This document shows, piece after piece, positions 12,301 through 24,043 of a stretch of DNA of 64,000 nucleotides; the stretch's first letter is position 1, and each line of letters begins with the position of its first letter. The translations under genes were made by a program, and so were the position numbers. Below the pieces are notes generated by a model. That model worked only from the letters and a program-made list of their open reading frames with translations. It did not search any database and was not told the DNA's origin. Origin of the DNA: Hedera helix (taxonomy: Eukaryota; Streptophyta; Magnoliopsida; Apiales; Araliaceae); the NCBI GenBank assembly GCA_947179155.2, contig OX359285.1:10398010-10462009 (forward strand), in the 5' to 3' direction.

Positions 12301-14002
12301 GAATATCATTCAAGTTTGATGTATTTTTGTTCAAATCAGTGACATGAGCTAAAAAGGCTTGACATCCGTTTTTCAATAAACGAATGGCTTTATGGCTAGA
12401 AATAACAGTTATAGATTTCAATGGTTTAGTTGCTTGAATTTGCATGACAGGTTGATTGGGAATATGAAAACTAATAATCTTATGAAAACAATCAATTTTA
12501 GCATGATGGGTAGTCAACCAATCAATGCCTAAAATCACATCAAATTCACGCATCTCCAAAGAAATAAGGTCAACAGGTAATGTGAGGTTGTTGATTTGAA
12601 CTAGGCAAGATTTATAGACAGTAGATGTAATGGTCATTTCTCCTAATGGGGTTTCAACTGATAAGTCAAAGTCCAAGTTTTCAGGAGTTAAGTTTAAACG
12701 CTGAGCACATGCAGGTGAGATAAAAGAATGGGTAGAGCCAGTATCTAACAAAGCGTAGACTTCACGAGAATTTATGAATAGCTTACCGGTTATCACCTCG
12801 TTCGAGTTTCGCGCCATTTGGGATGTCACAACAAAAGCTCTCCCTTGAACTACAGATTTTCCCTTATCCGCGCTAGCTTTTGGTATCATCATTGCAGCTG
12901 GACTTGATTTTGTGGCAGGACAAAACCGCGCAAGATGACCCTCTTTCCCACAACTGTAGCACTTTTTGGACTGCTGTGTACAGTTTGGGCTGATGTGACC
13001 TTCCTGACCACACCTATAGCATCTCACTGGTGGTCGATCTTCTCCCCTTAAAACTGGGGTCAGTGCTGGTGCGGGTACTGGTGCTGGTGCCCTTCCATAA
13101 TTATTATGGAATCTCTTTCTTTTGAAATTGTTCCCACTGGATTCTCCTCTTCTGTTATTTGATGTGGAATTACCACCGAAGTGTTGGTTACCTACTCGAT
13201 GGTTCTCGTTCCTGTGGTTGTTGTCATTCCTTTCTCTATGTTGCTCATTAACTCTTGGCTGCAATGTTTCATCTGTTTGCTCCACCCTTTGAGCCCTATC
13301 CACAACATCTGAATACAAATTAAATTTATGAGAGCTAAGTTGTTGACGAATTTTGAATCTCAAACCTCTTAGGAACATCCGACTCATTCGTGCTTCGTCA
13401 TCCACAAGATGGGTGGCAAAGCGAGATAACTCGGCAAACTTGGCTTCATATTGGGAGACTGTCATGTTTCCCTGCTCCAGCTTAATGAATTTCACCTCTT
13501 TCATATGGCGGATGCTTTCTGGGAAATACTTCTTGTTAAACAGTTCTTCGAATTCTGTCCAAGACATTTCGAGTGCTGAAGGTTGGATACGTTTTACCGC
13601 TTCCCACCAATGGTCCGCCTCACCTCGTAACATAAAAGTGGCAAATGGCACCTTCTGATCATCAGCGCATTGTAAGACATCAAGTATTTTTGTCGTCTGC
13701 TTCAGCCATGCCTCCGCTTTGAGTGGGTCAGGCTTCCCGTGGAATTCAGGTGGTCCCAATTCTTTAAATTGCTTGACAGTGACCATCCTCAAATTACCAG
13801 CGTTTCTACCGTTATTATTGACTGGATTTCCTCTTGCTTGATTCTGTATGAACTGCATGAAATTCCTAAAGAATCCATCGTTCATCATGTTATCAGGAAC
13901 ATTATTTCCTGAGTTGGCAGGAGGATTGTTTGGGGCCTCTTGATTCTCGGCTACATTCGCTTCAGGCATTCCATAGTTAACCTCTTGATTTCCAGATGCC
14001 AT
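9388..14002 (-). pseudogene. gypsy gag-pol polyprotein, two lesions
   Basis: The first 1338 residues are open from ATG at 14002. In order they hold a gag domain (about residues 85-230), two CCHC zinc knuckles (CYRCGQEGHISPNC near 327, CYSCGKEGHLARFC near 349), aspartic protease (LLDTGS near 419), RT (FIDDIL near 751) and RNase H (YSDASG near 899). Integrase follows, with its HHCC zinc region near 1120-1150 and the DDE core from about 1182 to 1280. A Trp codon has become TGA at 9986-9988. Further on, a 20-nt deletion relative to copy 1 near 9765 shifts the frame inside GKRGKLNP. The last part (9388 to about 9765) still encodes the chromodomain-like tail. All catalytic motifs upstream look intact, so gag, protease and RT could still be made from this copy. 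Confidence 0.95.
9393..9406 (-). other. polypurine tract of gypsy copy 2
   Basis: On the - strand it reads TAAGGAGGGGAGGT, directly before the 3' LTR. It is identical in type to the tract of copy 1. Confidence 0.85.
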
Positions 14003-14189
14003 ACTAAACTGTTGTCACAAAATAATTGTTAGTTCAAACAAATTGACTCATCTCTTCATGTTCCTACATTCAAATCGATTCATTAGATAAAAAAAATCTA
14101 ATTTAGGTAGGACACACTAGTGATTGATTCTATTCGTCTCTCCCCTCCTAGTTCTAACCCCAGATCTCCTTTAAAGACCATATCCCTAA

Positions 14190-14201
14190 GCTCTGATGCC
14201 A
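14190..14201 (-). other. primer binding site, tRNA-iMet-like
   Basis: On the - strand it reads TGGCATCAGAGC, two bases inside the 5' LTR. It matches the usual plant initiator-Met site TGGTATCAGAGC at 11 of 12 positions. Confidence 0.85.
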
Positions 14202-14203
14202 AC

Positions 14204-16990
14204 TGTGACGCCCCCAAATCTGGGCCCACACAGCCCAAACTTGAGTCGTCAAAAGACTACAACAAAATTATTACAACAAAGCACAACGTACAACAATACA
14301 GTGTATAATAATACACAACTAAGTCTTCACTATTATTGCCACACAATTTTACAAAACGTGAAGACTATGATAACTATTCCTCGGACCCTCACTTCATTCC
14401 CCGGCTAGACCCTGTTATGTTTTCATCTCCTGTTGAAAAACAATGGAACAAAAGAAAGGGTGAGCTCAAATAGCCCAGTAAGAAATATCATGACTAAGAT
14501 AATTACTAATAAATTATCATTGGCCTTCAACAGTTGAGTTCTTAATAGAATACAATAGACTACAAGTTTTATATCAAAAACTGCAGTTAAATTCTTAAAC
14601 AATGTTTAGATCAATAATAGCAGCGGAATGAGCAATCTATTAGAAGAATAATGCAGACTATAATGTCCACTCGCTTCTCTTTTTCGTAAAAACATCATCA
14701 ACTTTTATCATCTGAAATACCATTAGTCATGATAATATAAATTCACAGTTCCTGATCATAATCATGCACATCAACAGTTCATCTTTGCACTACGGGCCAA
14801 AGATATTCAATATAGCACCAACGGTCATGATTATACCAGATTCAGCCTTTGGTCATAATCATACCAATCAACAGTTCATCTTTGCACTACGGGCCAAAGA
14901 GAACATTCACCATGTGCCATAAAAGACACCGAACAGATGTATCGCCTTTAACCTATTATATCGTCTTTAACCTATCATCTGTTCAACAAATATATCACAT
15001 CTGTGCCCCCGGCCACAAATATTCACCACAGCTTGATTCTTGATGATTAGTACAAATAACAGTGATACAAATGATGAACAGAAGAAACAGGATAAACAAT
15101 AAGTATCAGAAGTTTACTTTGTGCAGATTCAAATAATGTCCAAATTGTCAACAGGATGTGGAGTGAAATTTAAAAATGATATTCAAGATCCACAGTTCAG
15201 AATAACGGTTACAGTTCAATAGAAAGGTTCACGTAAATAGGAAGGTTCAGTTGAAATAATGAAGTTCATCTATTATGGAACATATAATATTTTCAGGAAT
15301 TATAGAAGCAATAGTTCCATAATAAATTTCGATTTAGGAGTATGAAAGAAAATAATATCCCTTACCGTAGCAGGTTTGATTAACAAAAGGTGAAGAAAAT
15401 TAATACAAAGGGGTTATTCACCAACAGGCGATAATCCGCGCCGTAAGTTATTCCCACAATTTGAGTACAAAGAGTTATTCACCAAACAGGCGGTCATCCG
15501 CGCCGTAAGGTTATTCTCAAAGATTAATAATGAATGAATACGAAAGGTTATTCACCAACAGGCGATAATCCGCGCCGTAAGGTTATTCCCATAATTTAAT
15601 AGAATTTGAGTACAAAGAGTTATTCACCAAACAGGCGATAATCCGCGCCGTAAGGTTATTCCCACAATTTAATACATGGAAATAAATGGCACATCTTATG
15701 AGTAAGAAAGAAACAATATTATTTTCGAGAATCAAATAATGATAATCCCTTACTTTAACACGTGACTGGATGAGGTTGATTAACTTGAACGGTACACGTA
15801 CACTTATAGATATTCACAAATACTCAAGATGACTTAAGCACACTTAGAGAAAACTTTCACAAGAAGTATTTAGAGAGAGAAAGAAAGAACAAGTAAGGAA
15901 GTTTATGAAAAATCCTTAAGTTAAGGCTTCTATTTATAGCCAAAAATCTTATCATTCCTTTAATCTAAACCATTCATTTAAAGATCATCTTTTAATCTAC
16001 ACCATCCATTTCAAATTTTATATTATCTTTAATCTACACCATTCATTTCATATTACCTAATAATCACCTAACTTTATATTATAAACAAATCAATTCAATT
16101 ATTCAACAATAATTCACACTTTAATCTACACCATTCATTTCATATCACCTAATAATCACCTAACTTTATATTATAAACAAATAACTTTATCAATTCAATT
16201 ATTATGACTAATTGTTATAAATACAGTATAGTTAGCTCTTAGATATCAAGTCAATAAATTAATGAAATACAACTGTTTAAATAACATCATAATAGAGATA
16301 ACAATAATGTAAAAGAAAGCATACGTTACTGTGTAATGACAATTATTGATTCAATAATGTGAATTACTGTGCATATGTTACTGTGACAATTATTAGGTTC
16401 AATAATTTTAAAAACAGTGCAGCAACAATTATTGACTCAATGATATAAAATACAGTGTAATGACAATTATTAAATCAATAATGCAAAATACTGTGTAACA
16501 ACAATTATTGAATTGATAATATAAAATATTATGCAGTGACAATTATCGATGAAATGATGCGTAACAGTTACGGTGTCAATTATCAGACCAATAATATGAG
16601 ACACTATGCAATACCGTGTGTTACTGTAGAGTACCGTGTGCTACAGAAAATACCAAAAACTACCGTATGCTACTATTCTTTTATCGCCGGTATTTTAACA
16701 GTTCCGTTGACTATTTTTATTTAAAAAGGTTATTTCTGTCGTTTTCTATATCCGACAAATATTCCGTTGTGGGGTCCACCAATAATTTGTTATTTCGGCG
16801 CCGTCGTACGACACGAATATTCCCCGACCAAACGAATATTCCCCGACAAAACGAATATTGTCCGACAAAATAAAATTTGCAGATAACATCCTTAACTTTT
16901 AACTTGATCGATTTAACCACTTACTGTTTCAAAAAAAATATATATGAAGAAAAATTAAATTTTGTATTTCATAAAATTCGGGGTCTTACA
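14204..16990 (-). repeat. 5' LTR of gypsy copy 2
   Basis: It has the same length and ends as the 3' LTR. Its outer edge at 16990 is followed by the GTTTT duplication. It drives transcription toward lower coordinates. Confidence 0.96.
15931..15940 (-). promoter_or_regulatory. TATA box of gypsy copy 2 5' LTR
   Basis: On the - strand it reads GCTATAAATA, the same as in copy 1. It stands about 1.05 kb inside the LTR, so U3 is long. Confidence 0.6.
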
Positions 16991-16995
16991 GTTTT

Positions 16996-18082
16996 GGCCA
17001 TATAATTTTTATTAAAAAAAACACTCAAACAAAGTATGGTGCAATGCGGTTTATTTGCATGCAGTTTTGCCTAGAAACAAAATTTAAAACGTATTTACGA
17101 TTTTTCACTCCACCTAAAATTGTCACTTATGTCAGAATTGTTAGTGCGATTTTAATTAATGCAGTTTGTGTTGTTTTTGTGCAATTTTGAGAGCAATTTG
17201 ATTATTTGTTTATCCCTGCTCCTTATATTTAAAAATATAGAGACATACTTTTTTGTAGAAAAAAAAAGAGAGGAAAGTATGTCTAAGACTAGGAGGAAAT
17301 TTTACATGAATGACACAAAAGTTACTCGAACTTGTCGGCATAAACATTTTAATTGTACTTTTAACACACGCAACTTACTTAAAGGAATATTAATTAAATA
17401 CTTTTTTAAATTATAATAATCTGCTATTCTAAAATATAAGATAATTATTATTTTTTTGAAGTTAATTTAAAATATTTTTAAATTTAAAATTATCATAAAT
17501 TTGTTTAATTTTAGAAAATACATCGAGATATATTGTAAATTAATTGAAAAATATTACTAATTATAAAATTTATTATTTTATAATTATTAATTAATCATAT
17601 TAATTTTGAATATAAGATTATGTCAACTTGACTTTTAAAAGTCCTAACTTTTAAAAATTAATAATAATTTTATAATTTAGAACAAATTAATTGTGTATAG
17701 TAAATATCACAGTATACTTAGCAGATAACTTGAGTGCTTAATCAGAAAAAAAAATTATATATAATATTTAGTTAAAAAAATTCAAGTACAAATGAAAAGA
17801 GCATATACATTTGGTAAAGGAGGGAGTATATATATATATATATATAGTAGTACAGCAACAGCAGCAGCTGAGTTCACACATTCACACAAAATCTGGAAAA
17901 TGAAATCATAGGCTCTATATATGAATGATCGGAAGAAGATGACGCATTTAACAGAGGGGGCAACCAACCTTTGAAACATCCCTTCCCTCTGGAGGCTCAT
18001 TCTTTCTTCCGAGTTTAAATGACATTTAAAGGCAATTGTGAATAATTTTAGTAAACAAAATTTCAAATTATTTAAAATTAAA
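16996..18082. other. AT-rich non-coding DNA with repeat fragment
   Basis: No gene is visible. Bases 17036-17200 resemble 19838-20010 in the same orientation (shared TTTTGCC, TAAAAC, GTCAGAAT, GTGCGATTTTAATTA and CAATTTG words). This is probably the broken end of a hAT-type element related to the one at 19377-20020. GGAGGGAGTA at 17819-17828 followed by an AT run may be a lone Stowaway-type end. Confidence 0.5.
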
Positions 18083-18600
18083 TACTCCATCTGTGTTAAT
18101 TATAACATCATTATTAATTTTTAAAAATTAATATTAAGATATTTCTAAACTCAACATTGATATGATTTATAAAAAAATAATAAATCTTATAATTTAATCA
18201 TACTTTTTTTTATAAAAAAAAAGTTTATAATATTCACCGATGTATCAATTAAAACTAAATGAATTTATATTAATTTTAAATTTTATTATTTTAATTTTAC
18301 TTTAATAATATTATACTCTCTCTGTTCTAAATCATAATATTAATATTGACTTTTTAAAAATGTATTTGAGATATTTTTAAATTTAAAATTAATATGATTT
18401 ATTTAAGTTTTAAAAATAATAAATTTTATAATTAATCGTATTTTTTAAGTAATCTATGATATTTGTAATTGTATTGATATAAATTAAATAAATTCATGTC
18501 AATATTAAGTTTGAAATTGTTTAAATTTTAAAATTAATTTTTAAAAAATTAATATTAATTTTATAATTTGAAAAAAAATTATTTTAAAAAGGGAGGAGTA
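18083..18600. mobile_element. Stowaway-like MITE or MITE mosaic
   Basis: The left end reads TACTCCATCTGTG and the right end GGGAGGAGTA, which form an inverted repeat of the CTCCCTCCG type typical of plant Stowaway/Mariner MITEs, with TA at the edges. A further start-like end (TACTCTCTCTGTTC) at about 18313 suggests two elements joined or nested. The inside is AT-rich and has no coding capacity. Confidence 0.55.
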
Positions 18601-19368
18601 TCATATAATATTATTTTTTTAACTATTCGGATCAAATGATGAGGTCAATTGGAACAAACTATATGCTTAGCAAGGACAATCAAAAAAATTTAATATTTGT
18701 ATAATTTAATAATAAGAAAACAATTTTGCATTGTTAGTAATACGTGGTGGTCCCCACCTTCTTGGGCAACCTCCGCGTTGCTTATAGCATGGGTCACGCG
18801 GAATTGTCGTACACGTGTCCCCTTTTAGTTGGTTATGAAGGAACGTGCTCTTGCCGGTTTCTTTTTCTTTAATACGCCTCATTATTTTATAGCGCATCCA
18901 ATACAATGAATATATTACCTTTCTTCCAGAAAAGAAACGTGCTTCGAGTGGCCCACAAAGACTCTCCCTCCTCTCTTTTTTTTTTCTTTTTTTTTTTTGT
19001 AAAAATAAGTTACTCCTGAAATTTTATTTTTATTTTTTAAATTAATTTGTAAAATATTTTTAAAAAAATTATCATGTGCATGGATGATAAAAGTTGAGAG
19101 AAATGTTTGAAGTAAAATAAAATTTAATAAAATAAACTAAAAACATTTGATAAAAATTTTTGAAATGTTTTGGAATTTAATTGTAAATGTACTTTTGTAG
19201 GCACTATATTGTATTTTCATTTTTCCCAAGTAATTTTATAATTTTATCATTCAAATTTATATTCTTAATATTTTTATTACGTCATCATTTTGATACAAAA
19301 CTTAGCCCCTAACATAGCTTGAAAAGTTAGGTGCTATCCAAAGGCAGATATTAAGGTTTATATTTGCA
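18601..19368. other. non-coding DNA
   Basis: No gene is recognised. A less AT-rich stretch at about 18740-18990 (ACACGTGTCC, GGGTCACGCGG) followed by a pyrimidine run at 18962-18998 looks promoter-like, but no coding exon follows it. Confidence 0.4.
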
Positions 19369-19376
19369 CACATCAT

Positions 19377-20020
19377 TAGGACTAAGTATAGTGCAATTTA
19401 GTACGATTTAAAATTTAAACTGTACATAAAATCGTTTAAGTGTGATTTGATAAATTCAAAATCGCATATGAAATCGCTTGTAATTAGTGCGGTGCAGTTT
19501 TGAACCATTTGGTGCGATTTCGATTTTAAAATTAATTAAAAAAAATTAAATTTTATATAATTTAAATTAATAATTTAACATCACACAATATTAAATGTCA
19601 CTTTGATAACACACACAACCTTACTTATAATATTTTATCTAAACAAAAAAAAAATAGAAGTTACATGAAGAATAATTCCAAGTTAATTAATTAAAATTTT
19701 CTATTCACATATGAAAACTCTACACAAAAATAATTACATGAGGGATAATTTCAAATAGATTAATTGAAGAGTTGCTTCTATAATAATACTTCTTGATAAG
19801 GTCTATGTTGAAAATGGTCAAACAACGAGAAAAAAAATAGTGCGATACAGTTTTTCTATGCGCATTTTTGCCCAAAAACTAAACGTAAATCGCAAATTTG
19901 ATTTTTCAACCCAACTAAAACCACCACATACGCCAGAATCGTTGCTGTGATTTTAATTAGTGCAATTTGTACGATTTTTAGTGCGATTTCGAGACCCAAT
20001 CAATTTCTTGTTCAATCCTA
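19377..20020. mobile_element. non-autonomous hAT-type element (644 bp)
   Basis: It is flanked by an exact 8-bp duplication CACATCAT (19369-19376 and 20021-20028). The ends are TAGGA...TCCTA. Many GTGCGATTT and GTGCAATTT words crowd both ends, as in hAT subterminal repeats. There is no transposase frame. Confidence 0.8.
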
Positions 20021-20267
20021 CACATCATGTTACATTTATAATCGACGACACATAATTGTGTAGGTAAACCAAAAATATTAAAAATAAAATTAATGAGTGA
20101 GAAAAATTAAGAGATTAATAATGAAAGTTGAAATTAAGAGTACAAAATAACTATCCCAATTTGCTCCCCCTTAATAGTCAGTAGAATGCATGCACACGCA
20201 AAGCGTATAAGACACACGTTTATGTTTTGTATGTATTTTATTTTAAAATTTATTTTAAAAGAACCAC

Positions 20268-20457
20268 CAACCCATTTGCCCTGATGGTATCACCACCCAT
20301 TTGCAAAAGTAAAGGGTGTGGGTTCAATCCCCCCTTCTATAATATAAATATTATTTAATTTTGAGGGTAAAATATGCAAAAAATTAAACCTAAGGACCGA
20401 ATTTTGGGAGATGCCAAAGAGTGCAAAAATGCTCTCCCTTAATATATAGATACTAGT
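20268..20457 (+). mobile_element. SINE-like sequence, candidate
   Basis: A tRNA promoter-like layout is visible: an A-box-like TTGCCCTGATGG near 20277 and a B-box-like GGGTTCAATCC near 20320. About 130 bp of non-coding tail follows. I found no clean target duplication or A tail, so the call is tentative. Confidence 0.4.
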
Positions 20458-20849
20458 CACATGGACATTAATTATTTTTAATTATTAATAATTAAAAGTA
20501 ATAAGATACAAAAGTAAGTAATGGCATAAATTTGGGATAATGATAAAAACAAAATAGATAAGTGGACAAATAAGAGTAAAAATGAGAGTAATTTTGAGAG
20601 AGAAATATGGAAGTAATTAGATAATTGAAAGTTTATTTTAAAAATTATAAGTGAATTTTATTTAAAAGACTAAATCGGCAATTACATAAGTAATTCTTAA
20701 ATTACATTAATAATTATAAAATTATAATTTTTTGAGTTAAAAAGAGAGAATATAATTGAGATTATAAAGTGTACTGAGAAATTAAAAAAAAAAACTACTT
20801 TTCCTTTATAATACATATATGAAACTATTTTTTACAGTCTAATTTCGAG

Positions 20850-21008
20850 TATGGGTGTTCAATGGGTTTTTACCATTTCAAATCAGATCGGTACCAAAAT
20901 TATCCAAATCTTAGTATCGATACATGTATCAGTTGAACCGATATACCCGAACCGGTAAGTCAGTTCGGTACCGATTAAGTATCGATTTTTATCGAATATA
21001 TACCGAAA

Positions 21009-21068
<60 letters not shown>

Positions 21069-21254
21069 TATTAATAATAATAATAAAATTAGGAAATCAG
21101 TATAATCGGTACGGTTCTATAAATACCGAATCTCCGAAATCATTAATCAGTATCGAATCTGATTGGATCGGTCTTTTTTGTACATAATCGACTAATTCAG
21201 ACCGACTCGATATACTAAAAAAATCAGTTATATCAAAAAATTTGAACACTCCTA
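20850..21254. mobile_element. hAT-type MITE with internal ATT microsatellite (405 bp)
   Basis: An exact 8-bp duplication ATTTCGAG stands at 20842-20849 and 21255-21262. The inverted ends are TATGGGTGTTCAA and, read from the other side, TAGGAGTGTTCAA. The inside carries repeated ACCGGT, GGTACCGAT and TATCGAT words and an ATT run at 21009-21069. It is related to the element at 53446-53826. Confidence 0.9.
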
Positions 21255-21262
21255 ATTTCGAG

Positions 21263-22646
21263 TTTGCATCCTATTTTTATAAATACTTTTAACATCGCGT
21301 AAATATATTTCTCATGTACAGGTGGAGTGAGTAAAACCAATACGTGAGGAGAGACAATTTGTAAAAATATTAAAAATACTTATAAACATAAATAAATTAA
21401 TTTCTTATATTTGGATCTACAGGCTTTGTATTTATAGCTTGCATTGAATAAATTATGCGATACATGTACTAATATATCCGTCACATTAATCACCTCAAGT
21501 TAAACTATTAATCAAATTAGTTTTACTCAGTCCACACTTCATTGAATTCGCCAATTAATGTGCTGTTGTGTGGGGCGCAAATTATGCTTGCATTCTCACG
21601 ACGCATCATGATTCATAAAGAAAAATAGTAGGCGTGAAAATGATTCCGAATTGAGTTTGAAGAACATGTTGCTTAAATTTAAATCAAATTTTTTTAAGAG
21701 TGTTAAAATTTATAATTGAGTTTGAAAATAATTCATAATTTTTTTATATAAATTTGAATTCAATTTATTTTATTGTATTTAAGTGTGATTCAACTAGACT
21801 TATTTTGTAATCGAATTACTTACGAGCATTTGAGATACTTATTGACTTTTGTAATTCTGAATGCGGGAGAAAAGTATATTATGTTGTGAATTGATTCTCC
21901 AATTTTGAAATAATTTAAATTGAAAGTCTTCAAACTAGATGAACATATACGAAAAAAATAAAAACTCTTTTAATTTTTGAATACTATCTATTAAATCAAT
22001 TAAGTATACGAGTAAAAATTAATAAATTTGTATCGAGTAGGAATTAACAAGTCAAAAAAAATTCGATACTCTAAATTAGAGTATAATACACTGTTCAAAT
22101 TTAACTCGTATAAATATTTGAATAATAATATGAATTTGAATTCAACTCTTTTAGATATCAAATCTTAATCTCGCCTGAATTTTTTTAATCGATTTCGAAC
22201 CAAATTTTGAGTCACTTAAATCTACTTTCATCCTTAAATGAGATTGTTTTGTTGTTGTTATATATGAAAATTTTATATAATATTAAATATCGATGTATGT
22301 GTATATATAAAATAAAATATAATAAAAAATAAAGTCACATGTTATTTCAGAAGATTAACAAGTATAATTTTTTGTAAATTTATCCTATTTTCCGTTATCC
22401 GGTTCTCCTCTAGGCCAGGCCCTGGATAGGTTTTAAAAAAACAATGTCACTTTAATTGCAATTCGAATTTAATATAAAATTATTTTTGAATGGAAAATTC
22501 AAAAATGAGAATGGAATACCATCATTGTGATGGTACGCTACAATTAACGGAGGCCGTGCTACGTTAAGATTGAGAGTGTGTAGACACGCAATGATGTATC
22601 CGCGACCCACCTGACGCTTTGCCTGAGTTGAGTGGAGGTAAATAAC
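21263..22646. other. non-coding DNA upstream of JAZ gene
   Basis: AT-rich sequence with no recognised gene or element. The last part is the distal promoter region of the gene at 22981. Confidence 0.5.
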
Positions 22647-22652
22647 CACGTG
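22647..22652 (+). promoter_or_regulatory. G-box upstream of JAZ gene
   Basis: CACGTG lies 329 bp before the start codon. MYC2-type bHLH factors bind this sequence and drive JAZ genes in other plants, giving the known feedback loop. That it acts here is inferred. Confidence 0.55.
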
Positions 22653-22717
22653 TTTGAAATACTTTTCACATAAACAAGCAACGAAAAACAGGGCCATCGG
22701 ATTTGAATTTTAAAATA

Positions 22718-22758
22718 ACAATAATAATAATAATAATAATAATAATATAATAATAATA
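22718..22758. repeat. AAT microsatellite in JAZ promoter
   Basis: About 13 units of AAT/ATA lie between the G-box and the TATA box. Length changes here would alter the spacing between them. Confidence 0.85.
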
Positions 22759-22850
22759 AAAGAGCCGGACAGGCGTTGGCAGCCAACATCCCCATATATT
22801 CCTCGTGCTTTAACCCTCTACCATAAACTCATCTCTCCATCTTTATCCTC

Positions 22851-22857
22851 TATATAA
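22851..22857 (+). promoter_or_regulatory. TATA box of JAZ gene
   Basis: TATATAA after a CT-rich stretch, 124 bp before the ATG. It would place transcription start near 22885 and give a 5' leader of about 95 bases. Confidence 0.65.
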
Positions 22858-22980
22858 CAATCAAGATAGAATTTTATTCTCCTGTCAGATTTGAGGGCCT
22901 CAACGTTTCCTTCAATTCATTCCATTTCTCTTTGAGTTGTGTATTTAGTGTGGCAAACTCCACAATAACCCAGCGAAAGT

Positions 22981-24043
22981 ATGTCGAGCTCGTCGGTGAT
23001 AGCGGATTCCGGTAGGTTTTCCGGTCAGAGGACGGCGAGAGCGCTGGCGGATAAGTCCAACTTCTCCCAGACTTGTAATCTTTTGAGCCAATACTTGAAA
23101 GAGAAGGGGACGCTCGGTGATCTCAGCCTCGGGATTAGCTGCGGTTTCGAATCCAACGGTATGTTTATTCATCAGTCGATTTTGTGATTTTCCTTGAAAA
23201 ACCTAGAAATTAAATTTGTGTTTTGATGTGTTAGTTTTTTTTATATTTTTAAGTTTTTCGATAATGATATCAGTTAATCTAAATCTAAAAAGATGTTTTC
23301 CGGTAGATCTGTTTAAGAATATGTAGGTTTTAAACACAAAATCTTATTAATTTTGATTCATGTTTTCTGGTATGCAGGCATGCCCGAACCTTTCCGCCGT
23401 CCCGCGACTCCACAAACAGCTGCAGCAACCACCATGAATCTGTTTCCGGTGGCTGAAAAGCCTGTTCAGGGCTTTGGTTCCGTCGTTTCCAATGAAGAAG
23501 TTCCTGCCAAATCACAGCCGGAAGCTGCTCAAATGACCATATTTTACGGCGGTCAAGTCATCGTGTTCAATGACTTTCCGGCTGAAAAAGCCAAGGAAAT
23601 CATGCTCTTAGCTAGCAAGGGAAACACCCCAATTCCCAATAATAATTTGACCCAAAAACCAATTGATCAGCCTTCCAATTTGATTCCCTCTCCACCAAAT
23701 GTTGAGCCAAATTTCAGTAACAGTACAATCCAAGAGCGCGCTCAGCGGCCTCCTCAGCCAATTGTTTCAGGTAATTTTTCAAATCAAATTTTGTATAATT
23801 TGAAAAGAATATTGTTGAGGAGAACTAACTAAAAAAACTAATTAATTTTTTTCTTTTTGTATAACAGATCTCCCAATTGCAAGAAAAGCTTCCCTTGCCC
23901 GTTTTTTCGAGAAGAGGAAAGATAGGATCACCGCACGAGCGCCGTATGCTTCATCGGCGGCAGCTCCGTCGAAGCCAGCCGAAAGCAAATCGTGGCTCGG
24001 ATTGGCTGCTCAATCTCCCGTCAAGTTTGATAACGAATTGTAG
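22981..24043 (+). CDS. JAZ: JAZ/TIFY jasmonate-signalling repressor, complete
   Basis: The coding exons are 22981-23158, 23378-23770 and 23868-24043, with GT...AG introns; together they give 248 codons plus stop. JAZ proteins hold MYC-type factors inactive in the nucleus and are destroyed through COI1 when jasmonoyl-isoleucine is present. The N-terminal part (FSQTCNLLSQYLKEKG, then GDLSLG, residues 28 to about 52) is of the JAZ1/JAZ2 type. The TIFY domain (TIFYGGQVIVFNDF, about residues 113-126, running to 138) mediates dimerisation and NINJA binding. The Jas motif (DLPIARKASLARFF through RAPY, residues 191-217) includes the LPIAR degron and the terminal PY. The whole Jas motif after its first residue lies in the last exon, so no intron splits it. 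The first Gly after ESN spans the first splice junction. The nearest neighbours are transposon remnants. Confidence 0.96.

Larger units (their letters stand above)
6606..16990 (-). mobile_element. complete Ty3/gypsy retrotransposon copy 2 (10385 bp)
   Basis: Both LTRs are exactly 2787 bp and end in TG...CA. The element is flanked by an exact 5-bp duplication GTTTT (6601-6605 and 16991-16995). In element order it has the 5' LTR (14204-16990), an iMet-like primer site, one gag-pol frame, a polypurine tract and the 3' LTR (6606-9392). The LTRs differ at about 16 places by my eye count, roughly 99.4 percent identity, which points to a young insertion. It is non-autonomous as it stands, because of one stop and one frameshift near the pol end. 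Confidence 0.97.

Noticed and set aside
18740..18990. Promoter or gene remnant
   Set aside because: Base composition changes, but no coding exon, splice pattern or known family was found.
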